A stretch of DNA of 64,000 nucleotides from Streptomyces sp. NBC_00568 (GTDB taxonomy: Bacteria > Actinomycetota > Actinomycetes > Streptomycetales > Streptomycetaceae): positions 4,083,001-4,147,000 of the forward strand of contig NZ_JAPENW010000001.1 in the NCBI RefSeq assembly GCF_026341855.1. Reading direction: 5' to 3'. Position 1 is the first letter of the stretch; every line of letters starts with the position of its first letter. Shown here piece after piece: positions 7,666 through 16,454 of this stretch. Under the pieces are notes generated by a model, which saw nothing but the letters and a program-made list of their open reading frames with translations, was not told the origin of the DNA and ran no database searches. Both the position numbers and the translations under genes were made by a program.

Positions 7666-9468
7666 GTGACTACCACCGCCGCCAGCGCCTCCTCGCACTC
7701 GCATCACCTCTCGCCCGCCTTCCCCGGCCGCGCCCCCTGGGGCACCGCCAACAAGCTGCGTGCCTGGCAGCAGGGGGCGATGGAGAGGTACATCCAGGAG
7801 CAGCCGCGCGACTTCCTGGCCGTCGCCACCCCCGGCGCCGGCAAGACGACGTTCGCGCTGACACTCGCGTCCTGGCTGCTGCACCACCACGTCGTGCAGC
7901 AGGTGACCGTGGTCGCGCCGACCGAGCACCTGAAGAAGCAGTGGGCCGAGGCGGCCGCGCGGATAGGGATCAAGCTCGATCCCGAGTACAGCGCCGGGCC
8001 GCTCAGCAAGGAGTACCACGGCGTCGCCGTGACGTACGCCGGTGTCGGTGTGCGGCCGATGCTGCACCGCAACCGCTCCGAGCAGCGCAAGACCCTCGTC
8101 ATCCTCGACGAGATCCACCACGCCGGTGACAGCAAGTCCTGGGGCGAGGCCTGCCTGGAGGCGTTCGAGCCCGCCACCCGCCGGCTTGCGCTCACCGGTA
8201 CGCCGTTCCGCTCCGACACCAACCCCATCCCCTTCGTCACGTACGAGGAGGGGAGGGACGGCATCCGGCGGTCCTCCGCCGACTACACGTACGGCTACGG
8301 GTCCGCCCTCGGCGACGGCGTCGTGCGGCCCGTCATCTTCCTCTCCTACAGCGGCAACATGCGCTGGCGCACCAAGGCGGGCGACGAGATCGCCGCCCGG
8401 CTCGGCGAGCCGATGACCAAGGACGCCATCAGCCAGGCCTGGCGCACCGCGCTCGACCCGCGCGGCGAGTGGATGCCGAGCGTGCTGCGCGCCGCCGACC
8501 AGCGGCTCACCGAGGTGCGCAAGGGCATCCCGGACGCCGGGGCCCTCGTCATCGCCTCCGACCAGGACTCGGCCCGCGCCTACGCCAAGCTGATCCGCGA
8601 GATCACCGGCACCAAGGCGACCGTCGTGCTGTCCGACGACTCCGGAGCCTCGAACCGCATCGACGAGTTCAGCCACGGTGACGCCCGGTGGATGGTCGCC
8701 GTGCGCATGGTGTCCGAGGGCGTCGACGTGCCGCGCCTGGCCGTCGGCGTGTACGCCACCACCATCTCGACACCCCTCTTCTTCGCACAGGCCGTCGGCC
8801 GTTTCGTGCGGTCCCGCAGGCGCGGCGAGACCGCGTCCGTGTTCCTGCCGACCGTCCCCGACCTCCTCACCTTCGCCAACGAGATGGAGGTCGAGCGCGA
8901 CCACGCCCTCGACAAGCCCAAGAAGGAGGGCGAGGAGGACCCGTACGCCGAGTCCGAGCAGGAGATGGAGGAGGCGAACAAGGAGCAGGACGAGGACACC
9001 GGCGAGCAGGAGCAGTTCTCCTTCGAGGCGCTGGAGTCCGAGGCCGTCTTCGACCGGGTCCTCTACGACGGCGCCGAGTTCGGCATGCAGGCCCACCCCG
9101 GGAGCGCGGAGGAGCAGGACTACCTCGGTATCCCCGGGCTTCTCGAACCCGACCAGGTGCAGCTGCTGCTCCAGAAGCGGCAGGCCCGGCAGATCGCGCA
9201 CAGCCGCAAGAAGCCGGACGAGGAGGCGGACCTCCTCGAGCTCCCGGCCGAGCGCCGACCCGTCGTCTCCCACAAGGAGATGCTGGAACTGCGCAAGCAG
9301 CTCAACACCATGGTCGGCGCGTACGTCCACCAGAGCGGCAAGCCGCACGGCGTGATCCACACCGAGCTGCGACGCGTCTGCGGCGGCCCGCCGAGCGCGG
9401 AGGCCACGGCGGGACAGCTCCGTCAGCGGATCGCCAAGGTCCAGGAGTGGGCCACCCGGATGCGGTGA
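7666..9468 (+). CDS. DEAD/DEAH-box superfamily 2 helicase
   Basis: This 600-residue protein has a Walker A motif TPGAGKTT (55-62), a DEIH Walker B box (148-151) and motif III-like TGTPFR (177-182). A helicase C domain ends in the AVGRFVRSRRRGE motif VI (about 370-380). The core resembles restriction-type and RecG/UvrB-like SF2 helicases. An acidic, Glu-rich linker (about 410-455) precedes a C-terminal domain with no recognised name. It should couple ATP hydrolysis to movement on nucleic acid; its target is unknown. The GTG start at 7666 has GGAGACC just upstream. It stands alone and reads as a core Streptomyces gene rather than part of a defence cluster. Confidence 0.85.
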   Translation: MTTTAASASSHSHHLSPAFPGRAPWGTANKLRAWQQGAMERYIQEQPRDFLAVATPGAGKTTFALTLASWLLHHHVVQQVTVVAPTEHLKKQWAEAAARIGIKLDPEYSAGPLSKEYHGVAVTYAGVGVRPMLHRNRSEQRKTLVILDEIHHAGDSKSWGEACLEAFEPATRRLALTGTPFRSDTNPIPFVTYEEGRDGIRRSSADYTYGYGSALGDGVVRPVIFLSYSGNMRWRTKAGDEIAARLGEPMTKDAISQAWRTALDPRGEWMPSVLRAADQRLTEVRKGIPDAGALVIASDQDSARAYAKLIREITGTKATVVLSDDSGASNRIDEFSHGDARWMVAVRMVSEGVDVPRLAVGVYATTISTPLFFAQAVGRFVRSRRRGETASVFLPTVPDLLTFANEMEVERDHALDKPKKEGEEDPYAESEQEMEEANKEQDEDTGEQEQFSFEALESEAVFDRVLYDGAEFGMQAHPGSAEEQDYLGIPGLLEPDQVQLLLQKRQARQIAHSRKKPDEEADLLELPAERRPVVSHKEMLELRKQLNTMVGAYVHQSGKPHGVIHTELRRVCGGPPSAEATAGQLRQRIAKVQEWATRMR

Positions 9469-9526
9469 TGTCCGGGCGGAGCTTCTGCCGGATGCGTGCG
9501 GTCCGTACGGAGTGAGTTTCGGATCT

Positions 9527-9780
9527 GTGCGGTCCGGTCGTGGTGCCGTCCGGGTGTGGTGCCGTCCGGTCGTGGTGCCGTCCGGGTGTGGTGCCGTCCG
9601 GTCGTCCCATCGTGATGTCGTCCCGTCGTGTTGCCGTCCTGTCGTGATGTCGTCCGGTCGCGCATGACATCAGGGCGTTGTGACGTCCGGAAGTGGTGAC
9701 GTCCGGACTTGGTGACATCAGGCTTGGTGCGTCCGGTGCGGTGATGTCCGAACGTCGTGACATCCGGATGCGGTGGTTCC
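9527..9780. repeat. Degenerate 16-bp tandem repeat array
   Basis: About fifteen copies of a 16-bp unit of the form GTGCCGTCCGGTCGTG follow the helicase. The first five are nearly identical (9527-9606) and later ones drift or change length by 1-2 bp. The 795-bp gap 9469-10263 holds no supported gene apart from this array. Confidence 0.8.
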
Positions 9781-10263
9781 GGGGGAGGTGGCCGTTTCCG
9801 GGACCGGGCCATGGGCGGGGAGTCCGCCGGGCGGGGTGACATGGCGAACCGGTTACCTCCGGAGCCGCTGGTATCCGGAACTCGTGACACGGGGTGCGAG
9901 CCCCGTACCGAGGGGGCGCGCTCCCTCCGGGGAGGCGTGCACCGCGGCCTGTGCGCTGCGTGCATGGGCGGTGTACGCCGCGTGGCGCGCGCCCCGCGTT
10001 CTGGGACAAACGGAATCACTCCGTACCAGCTCGTGCCCGGATTCTGGACGGAGGCTTCCGCTGAGCGGGACCGGCTCGCTACTGTCCCGCTACGCACACG
10101 CCCCGTGGCAGCGCCGCCGCGGAGCGCAGCCGTGAAGCGACTGCACCCGGGAAGAGCCCGGGTTGCCGGCCGACCGGCGGCCTCTGAAGCGCGTCGCCGA
10201 CGGGACTCGGTGACGCATCCGCCGAGAGAGGGCCGTCGACCTCACCACTAAGGAGTGGGCGTC

Positions 10264-10905
10264 GTGACCGCGGAGACCTCTCAGACGCTCGACCGGGGAC
10301 TGCGCGTCCTCAAGCTGCTCGCCGACACGGATCACGGGCTGACCGTCACCGAGCTTTCGAACAAACTGGGCGTCAACCGGACCGTGGTGTACCGGTTGCT
10401 CGCCACGCTGGAGCAGCACGCCCTCGTACGCCGTGATCTGGGCGGCCGTGCCCGGGTCGGGCTCGGTGTGCTGCGCCTGGGCAGCCAAGTGCATCCGCTG
10501 GTACGGGAGGCCGCGCTGCCCGCGCTGCGAGCGCTGGCCGAGGACATAGGGGCGACGGCTCATCTGACGCTGGTCGACGGGACGGAGGCGCTCGCCGTCG
10601 CCGTCGTCGAGCCGACGTGGACGGACTATCACGTGGCCTACCGCGCCGGTTTCCGGCACCCCCTGGACCGGGGGGCCGCGGGCCGCGCGATCCTCGCCGC
10701 CCGGCAGGCGCCGGCGGGGGAGCCCGGGTACACGCTCACCCACGGGGAACTGGAGGCGGGCGCGAGCGGGGCGGCGGCGCCGCTGATCGGGGTGACGGGG
10801 GTCGAGGGCAGCGTGGGCGTGGTCATGCTGGCGGACGCCGTGCCCGAGCGGGTCGGACCGCGCGTGGTCGACGCGGCCCGGGAGGTCGCGGACGCCCTGC
10901 GCTGA
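10264..10905 (+). CDS. IclR family transcriptional regulator
   Basis: This 213-residue regulator has an N-terminal winged helix-turn-helix (residues 8-65, with LTVTELSNKLGVNRTVVYRLL) and a C-terminal IclR effector domain (about 75-213). The effector domain is slightly short for the family (usual length about 250). The GTG at 10264 lies 8 nt after AGGAG; the GTG at 10255 overlaps that site and is unlikely. The neighbours do not form a catabolic operon with it, so the ligand and targets cannot be inferred. Confidence 0.85.
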   Translation: MTAETSQTLDRGLRVLKLLADTDHGLTVTELSNKLGVNRTVVYRLLATLEQHALVRRDLGGRARVGLGVLRLGSQVHPLVREAALPALRALAEDIGATAHLTLVDGTEALAVAVVEPTWTDYHVAYRAGFRHPLDRGAAGRAILAARQAPAGEPGYTLTHGELEAGASGAAAPLIGVTGVEGSVGVVMLADAVPERVGPRVVDAAREVADALR

Positions 10906-11013
10906 CCGCGGCAGCCGGCCGTCGGCACTCCGGCCCACGTGACCCAGCGCCCGTGTTCCACCCCGTGACCGTGCCTCGTGACGCCGACCCGTTGGCTCCG
11001 ACCCGCGTGAGGT

Positions 11014-11133
11014 CGGCCCATGTGCCGCCGGCCCACGTGGCATCGGCCTACGTGGCATCGGCCCATGTGCCACCGGCCCACATGGCACCGGCCCATGTGC
11101 CACCGGCCCACGTGCCACCGACCCACGTGACGC
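11014..11133. repeat. Tandem repeat, eight 15-bp units
   Basis: Eight units of about CGGCCCACGTGGCAC start at 11014 with a strict 15-bp period, and degenerate copies run on to about 11175. The array lies between the IclR gene and the S16 protease, a 385-bp gap with no other feature. Because 15 is a multiple of three, every frame reads as a pseudo-protein repeat; none has a credible start. Confidence 0.85.
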
Positions 11134-11290
11134 CGCGGCTCATGACAGGGGCCCACGTGACGTCGCCCACGTGACGCCAAGCCCCACACCGCCGACCCTC
11201 AGGACGCCGACCCTCCTGCCGCCGGGCTCATGGGCCGCCCGGTGGGACCTGTACGGAGGGCTCGACCGGCGGTGACGTTAGATTGAACCC

Positions 11291-12079
11291 GTGCTCTCTC
11301 GCCTCACGCGCCCCAAGGCCGTCGCTGTCTGCGCCCTCCCCGTCGTGGCTCTGCTCGCCACGGCGGCGTTCGCGCCGCTGCCGTTCTCCCTGGCGCAGCC
11401 CGGCCTGACGGCGAACGTCCTCGGCGAGAACAAGGGCGACCCGGTGATCACGATCACTGGCGCGCCCACCCGGGACACCAGCGGTCAGCTGCGGATGACG
11501 ACGATCGAGGCCACCGGCCCGGACGCGGACGTCTCCCTCGGTGACGTGCTCAAGGGCTGGTTCGCCACCGACAAGGCCGTGATGCCCCGTGACTCGGTCT
11601 ACCCGAGCGGCGGCAGCGTCAAGGAGATCGAGCAGCACAACGCGAACGAGATGAAGAAGTCCCAGGACACCGCCACCGAGGCGGCGCTCGGCTATCTGCA
11701 CGAGAAGGGCGACGTCAAGGTCACGCTCAAGCTCGCCGACGTCGGCGGACCGAGCGCGGGACTGCTCTTCTCGCTCGGCATCGTCGACAAACTGGACGGC
11801 GACGGCAGCGGCGGCGACCTCACCGGCGGCCGCGTTGTCGCGGGGACGGGGACGATCGACGCCGACGGCAAGGTCGGTGCGGTCGGTGGCGTGGCCCTCA
11901 AGACCCAGGCGGCCCGCCGCGACGGCGCCACCGTGTTCCTGGTTCCGAAGGCGGAGTGCTCGGACGCGAAGTCGGAGCTGCCGAAGGGGCTCCGGCTGAT
12001 CCCGGTCACCACTCTTCAGGGCGCGGTGAACGCGCTGGTGGCCCTGGAGAAGGGTAAGGGCTCGGTCCCGAGCTGCTAG
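11291..12079 (+). CDS. Exported Lon-type serine protease (S16) lacking a PDZ domain
   Basis: This 262-residue protein starts with a membrane helix or signal peptide (residues 9-30). It continues with the YlbL-type juxtamembrane region (VITITGAPTRDTSGQLRMTT, DSVYP) and ends with the Lon proteolytic domain. The catalytic dyad is Ser155 in GGPSAG and Lys204 in GGVALKTQAA. YlbL-type actinobacterial proteases (about 350 aa) have a PDZ domain between the membrane helix and the S16 domain; here that domain is missing. It should cleave proteins at the outer face of the membrane. A TTAGAT -10-like box ends 7 nt before the GTG, with no ribosome site, suggesting leaderless translation. Confidence 0.85.
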   Translation: MLSRLTRPKAVAVCALPVVALLATAAFAPLPFSLAQPGLTANVLGENKGDPVITITGAPTRDTSGQLRMTTIEATGPDADVSLGDVLKGWFATDKAVMPRDSVYPSGGSVKEIEQHNANEMKKSQDTATEAALGYLHEKGDVKVTLKLADVGGPSAGLLFSLGIVDKLDGDGSGGDLTGGRVVAGTGTIDADGKVGAVGGVALKTQAARRDGATVFLVPKAECSDAKSELPKGLRLIPVTTLQGAVNALVALEKGKGSVPSC

Positions 12080-12095
12080 GGCGAGTCCGCGGACA

Positions 12096-12281
12096 CTAGA
12101 ACGCGGCCGCCGCCTTCGGCGCGGAGGCCAGCCGGAGGCCGACCTCCACGAGGGTCCAGCCGACGCGGGCGCGCAGCCGGCGGGGGTTCCTGGTCTCGGC
12201 CGTGAGCCGGTACGCGTCCGCCTCGGCGCGCAGGTCGGCCGCACGCAGGTGGTGCAGCTGGAGATGGGTGTCCGGGTGCAT
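12096..12281 (-). CDS. Small conserved-type protein, unknown function
   Basis: This 61-residue, His/Arg/Leu-rich protein has helical character (LQLHHLRAADLRAEADAYRLTAE) and a hydrophobic C-terminal third. The ATG is preceded by AGAGGT at a suitable distance. It lies downstream of the ArsR gene on the same strand, separated from it by a 17-bp repeat array. Function unknown; codon use supports coding. Confidence 0.55.
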   Translation of the reverse strand: MHPDTHLQLHHLRAADLRAEADAYRLTAETRNPRRLRARVGWTLVEVGLRLASAPKAAAAF

Positions 12282-12307
12282 CAGGGTGACCTCTCTTCGA
12301 TGTGATC

Positions 12308-12375
12308 GTGCGAGCTGAGCGGTCGTGCGGGCCGAGCGGTCGTGCGGGCGGAGCGGTTGTGCGGGCCGAGCGGTC
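12308..12375. repeat. Tandem repeat, four 17-bp units
   Basis: Four 17-bp units (GTGCGGGCCGAGCGGTC) run from 12308 to 12375 with one to three differences each, between two minus-strand genes. Confidence 0.8.
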
Positions 12376-12396
12376 GTGCGAGTCGTGTCACGTGAG

Positions 12397-12419
12397 CGGG
12401 CCGGCTGTGAACCGGCCCG
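12397..12419 (-). terminator. Possible terminator of the ArsR gene
   Basis: An 8-bp G+C stem (12397-12404 with 12412-12419) with a 7-nt loop ends one base before the ArsR stop codon. There is no T-tract, so this is moderate evidence. Confidence 0.45.
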
Positions 12420-12420
12420 G

Positions 12421-13047
12421 TCAGTCGGAGGCCTGCGGGAACACGTGCGTGTGGAAGCGCACCTGCGCCGCCTCGGGGTCGTCCTCGGGGCGTTCGACGG
12501 CGCAGTAGCTGTCGAGCAGGTCGTGCATCTTCTGGATGAGTTCCCGGGACTGCGCCGGCGTCAGACGCATCGTGAAGTCGCTCATGTCGGTGGCGCGGGT
12601 CCAGCTCTCGGACCAGTCGTCGCGGGTGCCGAGCCAGGTCGACAGTTCACGGGCGTGGCTGGTGGCGACCTCGTGCAGGAACATGTCGGCCGCCCCGCGC
12701 ACCGCCGGGTCCGGGTCCTTGAGCAGCTCCTCGTCGAAGCCCAGACCCTGGTCGGCGGCCTGCCACCAGCGCTCCCGCCCCTTGCCCCGCTCCGGCGCGT
12801 CCTCGACGAAGCCGTGCGCGGCGAGCTGCCGCAGGTGGTAGCTGGTGGCTCCGCTGGACTCGCCCAGCCGCTCGGCGAGCATCGACGCGGTGGCCGGTCC
12901 CTTCCGGCGCAGGGTGCTCAGCAGCTCCATGCGCAGGGGATGGGCGAGGCCGCGCAGTGAGCGGGCGTCGAGGCGGCGGTGCCGTGGGGGCTCGGGTGGC
13001 AGGGGTGGCTGCGGGGGTTCCGGGGGAAGCGGGGGCTGCTCCGTCAT
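12421..13047 (-). CDS. ArsR-type winged-helix regulator
   Basis: This 208-residue regulator has a short Pro-rich N-terminal tail (repeats of LPPEPP), a helix-turn-helix domain (about residues 25-90, MLAERLGESSGATSYHLRQL) and a C-terminal helical region with an SDFTMRLTPAQSREL segment found in MarR/ArsR-like Streptomyces regulators. I start it at the ATG at 13047, because translation from the upstream ATG (13083) would run through a perfect inverted repeat that is probably its own operator. Ligand unknown; no metal-binding Cys pair is apparent. Confidence 0.8.
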   Translation of the reverse strand: MTEQPPLPPEPPQPPLPPEPPRHRRLDARSLRGLAHPLRMELLSTLRRKGPATASMLAERLGESSGATSYHLRQLAAHGFVEDAPERGKGRERWWQAADQGLGFDEELLKDPDPAVRGAADMFLHEVATSHARELSTWLGTRDDWSESWTRATDMSDFTMRLTPAQSRELIQKMHDLLDSYCAVERPEDDPEAAQVRFHTHVFPQASD

Positions 13048-13063
13048 GCGTACAAAGATAGCG

Positions 13064-13097
13064 TTGCAAAGAACCCCTTGCAACGGTTTCTTTGCAA
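13064..13097. promoter_or_regulatory. Palindromic operator upstream of the ArsR gene
   Basis: TTGCAAAGAA (13064-13073) and TTCTTTGCAA (13088-13097) form a perfect 10-bp inverted repeat with a 14-bp spacer that contains a third TTGCAA half-motif. It sits 17-50 bp before the ATG of the ArsR gene. Its AT-rich sequence stands out from the background, as an autoregulatory site would. Confidence 0.65.
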
Positions 13098-13198
13098 CTA
13101 CTTCTTTGGATCAGGGCCAGGCTCACCGGACACTCGCCGGACCACTCACCGGACCGGCGGCACCCGCACCCACCGGACCGATCCGATAGCCCTCGGCG

Positions 13199-13318
13199 GA
13201 CCGACCGGCCGTCCTCCATGGACCGACCGGCAACCCTCCATGGACCGACCGGCCACCTTCCAGGGACCGGCCGCCCTCCAGGACTGATCGCCCTCCAGGG
13301 ACTGGTCGCTCTCCACGG
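13199..13318. repeat. Degenerate ~22-bp tandem repeats
   Basis: Units based on GACCGACCGGCCNTCCTCCATG start at 13199, 13221 and 13243 and then shorten to 17-20 bp. The array fills the gap between the ArsR promoter and the 3' end of the osmoprotectant operon. Related CCGGACC spacing is visible from about 13130. Confidence 0.75.
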
Positions 13319-13336
13319 GCCGCGCTCGCCGCCGGA

Positions 13337-14305
13337 TCAGTCCTGTGTCACGAAGCCCTCCGACGTCATCCAGTCCAGTGCCACCTCGTGCGGGTCCTGG
13401 CCCTGAACGTCCACCTTGGCGTTCAGCTCCTGCGCCACCGTGTTGTTCAGCCTCTTCGTCACCGGCTCGATGACCTCGGCGATCTGCGGATACTTCTTCA
13501 GGGCCTTGGAGTTGATCACGGGCGCCGCGTTGTAGTTGGGGAAGAACTTCTTGTCGTCCTGCATCACCTCCAGGTTCATCGACTTGATGCGCCCGTCGGT
13601 GGTGAACACCTCCCCGTACGTACAACTCCCCTTCGCCACCTGGGTGTAGATGATCCCGGTGTCCATCTGCGTGATGTTCTTCGCGGGGATGTCCATCCCG
13701 TACGCCTTCTCCATGCCCGGCAGTCCGTCGGCCCGGTTGGCGAACTCGCTCTCCACGCACAGGGTGACCGCGCTCGGGTCCGACTTCGACAGCGCGGCCA
13801 CGTCGGACAGCGTCTTCGTGCCGTACTTCTTGAAGTTGGCCTGGTTCATGGCGAGCGCGTAGGTGTTGTTCAGGGTGGACGGCGGCAGCCAGGTGACCCC
13901 GTTCTTCGGGTCGGCGTCGTGCACGGCCTGCCACTGCTTCATCGGATCCGGGATCGGCTCGCTGTTGCCGAGGTAGGTGATCCACGCGGTGCCCGTGTAC
14001 TCGTACATGGCGTCCGCGTCACCGTTCTTGACCGCCTCGCGGGCGCCGATCGACCCCTGGATGCCGGTGCGGTCGAGCACCTGGGCGCCGGCCGCCTGGA
14101 AGGCGACGCCCATGATCGCGCCGAGGATCAGCTGCTCGGTGAACTCCTTCGACGCCACCGTGAGGCTGGCCCCCTTGAGCGGCTCGCCCCGCCCGATCGT
14201 GCCGGGCTTGACGTCGTCGGTCATCGGGGAGCCGCTCGTCAGCCCGCACGCGGACGCCAGGACGAGGACGCCGGCCAGCGCCGCGTGGGCGCGGGTCCTC
14301 CTCAT
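13337..14305 (-). CDS. Osmoprotectant ABC transporter substrate-binding lipoprotein
   Basis: This 322-residue lipoprotein has a signal peptide with lipobox LASAC (residues 16-20) and an OpuAC/ProX-type glycine betaine-choline binding domain. The aromatic-rich segments YEYTGTAWITYLG and NTYALAMN are typical of the quaternary-amine pocket. It delivers betaine, choline or a similar osmolyte to the permeases encoded upstream. It is the last gene of a four-gene minus-strand operon; its ATG overlaps the permease stop by 4 bp. Confidence 0.9.
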   Translation of the reverse strand: MRRTRAHAALAGVLVLASACGLTSGSPMTDDVKPGTIGRGEPLKGASLTVASKEFTEQLILGAIMGVAFQAAGAQVLDRTGIQGSIGAREAVKNGDADAMYEYTGTAWITYLGNSEPIPDPMKQWQAVHDADPKNGVTWLPPSTLNNTYALAMNQANFKKYGTKTLSDVAALSKSDPSAVTLCVESEFANRADGLPGMEKAYGMDIPAKNITQMDTGIIYTQVAKGSCTYGEVFTTDGRIKSMNLEVMQDDKKFFPNYNAAPVINSKALKKYPQIAEVIEPVTKRLNNTVAQELNAKVDVQGQDPHEVALDWMTSEGFVTQD

Positions 14306-15168
14306 GTCCCCACCTCCAGCCCGCGCGGCCTCAACACCAGTTCCGCCAGCGACGCCAGCCAGTCGACAAGGAGCGCGAGCGCCACAGTGAGAATGGCGCC
14401 GAGGACCAGGACCGGCATGCGCTGGGTGGTGATGCCGGTGGTGATGAGGACGCCGAGGCCGCCGCCTCCGCCGAAGGTGGCGAGGGTCGCGGTGCCCACG
14501 TTCAGGACCAGCGCCGTACGGACGCCCGCGAGGATCAGCGGTACGGCCAGCGGCAGTTCGACACGGGTGAGCACGCCCAGCGGTGACATGCCGATGCCGC
14601 GCGCCGCCTCCAGCAGGGTCGGGTCGTTCGCCTTCAGACCGGCGATCGTGTTCGAGAGGACCGGCAGGATCGCGTAGATCGTGATGCCGATCAGGGCCGA
14701 CTTCTCGCCGGTGCCCAGCCAGATCACGAGGAGGGCCAGCAGACCGATCGCCGGGGTCGCCTGCCCCATGTTGGCGATCGTCATCGCGATCGGGGTCAAC
14801 TTCCGGAACGCCTTGCGGGTCAGCAGGATGCCCAGCGGGATCGCGATGATCAGCACGAAGAACGTGGAGATCAGCGTCAGCTGGATGTGCTGCCACAGGG
14901 CCTTGGACACCTGGCCGTTCGACAGGGCGTTCTTGGAGATCGCGTCGAGGTCCGCCTGCTGGAACCAGATCCAGGTGGCCAGCAGCAGAGCGATCAGCAC
15001 GGCGGGCAGAAAGGTCAGCTTCTGCCAGCTGATCCGGCGCCTCGGGGGCGCGTGCGGCGGCGGAGCCTCCCGCTCGCCCTCGCCGTCACCGTCGCTGTCG
15101 TCGCGGAAGGGGACGCCCTTGACCTCATGCTCGCCCTCGGGGCGCCGGTCCGTCGGCGGCGTGCTCAC
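14302..15168 (-). CDS. Osmoprotectant ABC transporter permease
   Basis: This 288-residue OpuCB/ProW-type permease has an acidic cytoplasmic N-terminal tail (about 50 residues), five or six membrane helices and the inner-membrane EAA loop (LEAARGIGMSPLGVLTRVELPLA) that docks the ATPase. The GTG start overlaps the stop of the ATPase gene by 4 bp and its own stop overlaps the binding protein by 4 bp. Confidence 0.9.
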   Translation of the reverse strand: MSTPPTDRRPEGEHEVKGVPFRDDSDGDGEGEREAPPPHAPPRRRISWQKLTFLPAVLIALLLATWIWFQQADLDAISKNALSNGQVSKALWQHIQLTLISTFFVLIIAIPLGILLTRKAFRKLTPIAMTIANMGQATPAIGLLALLVIWLGTGEKSALIGITIYAILPVLSNTIAGLKANDPTLLEAARGIGMSPLGVLTRVELPLAVPLILAGVRTALVLNVGTATLATFGGGGGLGVLITTGITTQRMPVLVLGAILTVALALLVDWLASLAELVLRPRGLEVGT

Positions 15169-16454
15169 GCCTTCGCCTCCCCGCCGTCGACACCCTCCTG
15201 CTCGAACTGGGTCTGGTGGGCGCGCGCCTCCTCCAGCTCGTGCTGGTGCTCCATGGCCTCCAGCCGGTCGGCCTCCAGGAGTTCGTGCACGGAGTTCATC
15301 AGGGTCTCCATGTCCACCACCCCGGTGTACTCGCCGCGCCGCCCGGTGACCGGGACCCGGCCCGAGTTGTCCGTGAGCACCGCCTCCAGGGCGTCCCGCA
15401 GGGTGGCGTCCCGCGTCACCGTGTCGTGCACCAGCGTGCCCGCCCGCGCCAGCGAGCCCTTGGCCCGCATCAGATCGCCGCGCCGCAGCCACTTGTAGGG
15501 GCGGCCCCGCTTGTCGAGGAGCAGGATCTCGTTCGTACCGCTGGAACGGAGCTTGCCGAAGATCTCCTGGAGCGGGTCGTCGACGGTGACCGTCGGACAG
15601 CCGGTGATCTCCACATCCCGTACGCGGCTGAGGTTGAGCCGCTTCAGTGCGGCGCCCGCGCCCACGAACCCCGACACGAAGTCGTCGGCCGGGTTGGTGA
15701 GGATCGCCTCCGGGGTGTCGAACTGCGCGATGTGCGAGTGCTCGCGCAGCACCGCGATCCGGTCGCCGAGCTTGATGGCCTCGTCGAAGTCGTGGGTGAC
15801 GAAGACGATCGTCTTGTGCAGCTCGTGCTGGAGCCGGATCAGCTCGTCCTGGAGGTGGTCGCGGGTGATCGGGTCCACCGCTCCGAACGGCTCGTCCATG
15901 AGCAGGACGGGCGGGTCCGCGGCCAGCGCCCGCGCCACGCCCACGCGCTGCTGCTGACCACCGGAGAGCTGGCGCGGATAGCGGCCCTGGAACTCGCCGG
16001 GGTCCAGCCCGACCAGGTCCAGCATCTCCTCGACCCGCGCCTTGACCCGAGCCTTCGGCCAGCCGGTCATCTTCGGCACGAGCGCGATGTTCTGGGCGAC
16101 CGTCATGTGCGGGAAGAGCCCGGACGACTGGATCGCGTACCCGACCTTGCGGCGCAGTTTCACCGGGTCCATGTCGGTGACGTCCTCGCCGCCGATGCGG
16201 ATGCGGCCGCCGCTCGGCTCGATCAGGCGATTGATCATCTTCAGGGTGGTCGACTTGCCGCAGCCGGACGGGCCGACGAAGACGACCAGCTCGCCCGCCT
16301 TGATCTCCATGTTGACGCTGTCCACGGCGGCGTCGCGGCTGCCGGGGTAGCGCTTGGTGAGGTTCTCCAGCTCGATCGTGGCGCCCGTGGTGGACGACGC
16401 GCTCCCGGCCGCGGAGTCCTCGGGGCGCTCGGTGGTGTCGGCGGTCTCAGGCAC
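15165..16454 (-). CDS. Glycine betaine/proline ABC transporter ATPase with CBS domains
   Basis: This 429-residue OpuCA/ProV-type ATPase has Walker A GPSGCGKST (about 60-68), the signature LSGGQQQRVGVARAL, Walker B LLMDEPFGAVDP and a switch His in VTHDFDEA. Two CBS domains follow (about 280-400); in this family they sense ionic strength or nucleotides and gate transport. A charged C-terminal tail ends the protein. It overlaps the first permease by 8 bp. Confidence 0.92.
   Translation of the reverse strand: MPETADTTERPEDSAAGSASSTTGATIELENLTKRYPGSRDAAVDSVNMEIKAGELVVFVGPSGCGKSTTLKMINRLIEPSGGRIRIGGEDVTDMDPVKLRRKVGYAIQSSGLFPHMTVAQNIALVPKMTGWPKARVKARVEEMLDLVGLDPGEFQGRYPRQLSGGQQQRVGVARALAADPPVLLMDEPFGAVDPITRDHLQDELIRLQHELHKTIVFVTHDFDEAIKLGDRIAVLREHSHIAQFDTPEAILTNPADDFVSGFVGAGAALKRLNLSRVRDVEITGCPTVTVDDPLQEIFGKLRSSGTNEILLLDKRGRPYKWLRRGDLMRAKGSLARAGTLVHDTVTRDATLRDALEAVLTDNSGRVPVTGRRGEYTGVVDMETLMNSVHELLEADRLEAMEHQHELEEARAHQTQFEQEGVDGGEAKA

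Noticed and set aside
9757..10251. 164-codon plus-strand frame between the helicase and the IclR gene
   Set aside because: It runs out of the 16-bp repeat array, has no ribosome site, no domain and a composition unlike real genes here.
10638..11189. Minus-strand protein with repeated His-Val-Gly-Arg-Trp steps from the 15-bp array
   Set aside because: It is a translation of the DNA repeat running opposite the IclR gene; no start or ribosome site supports it.
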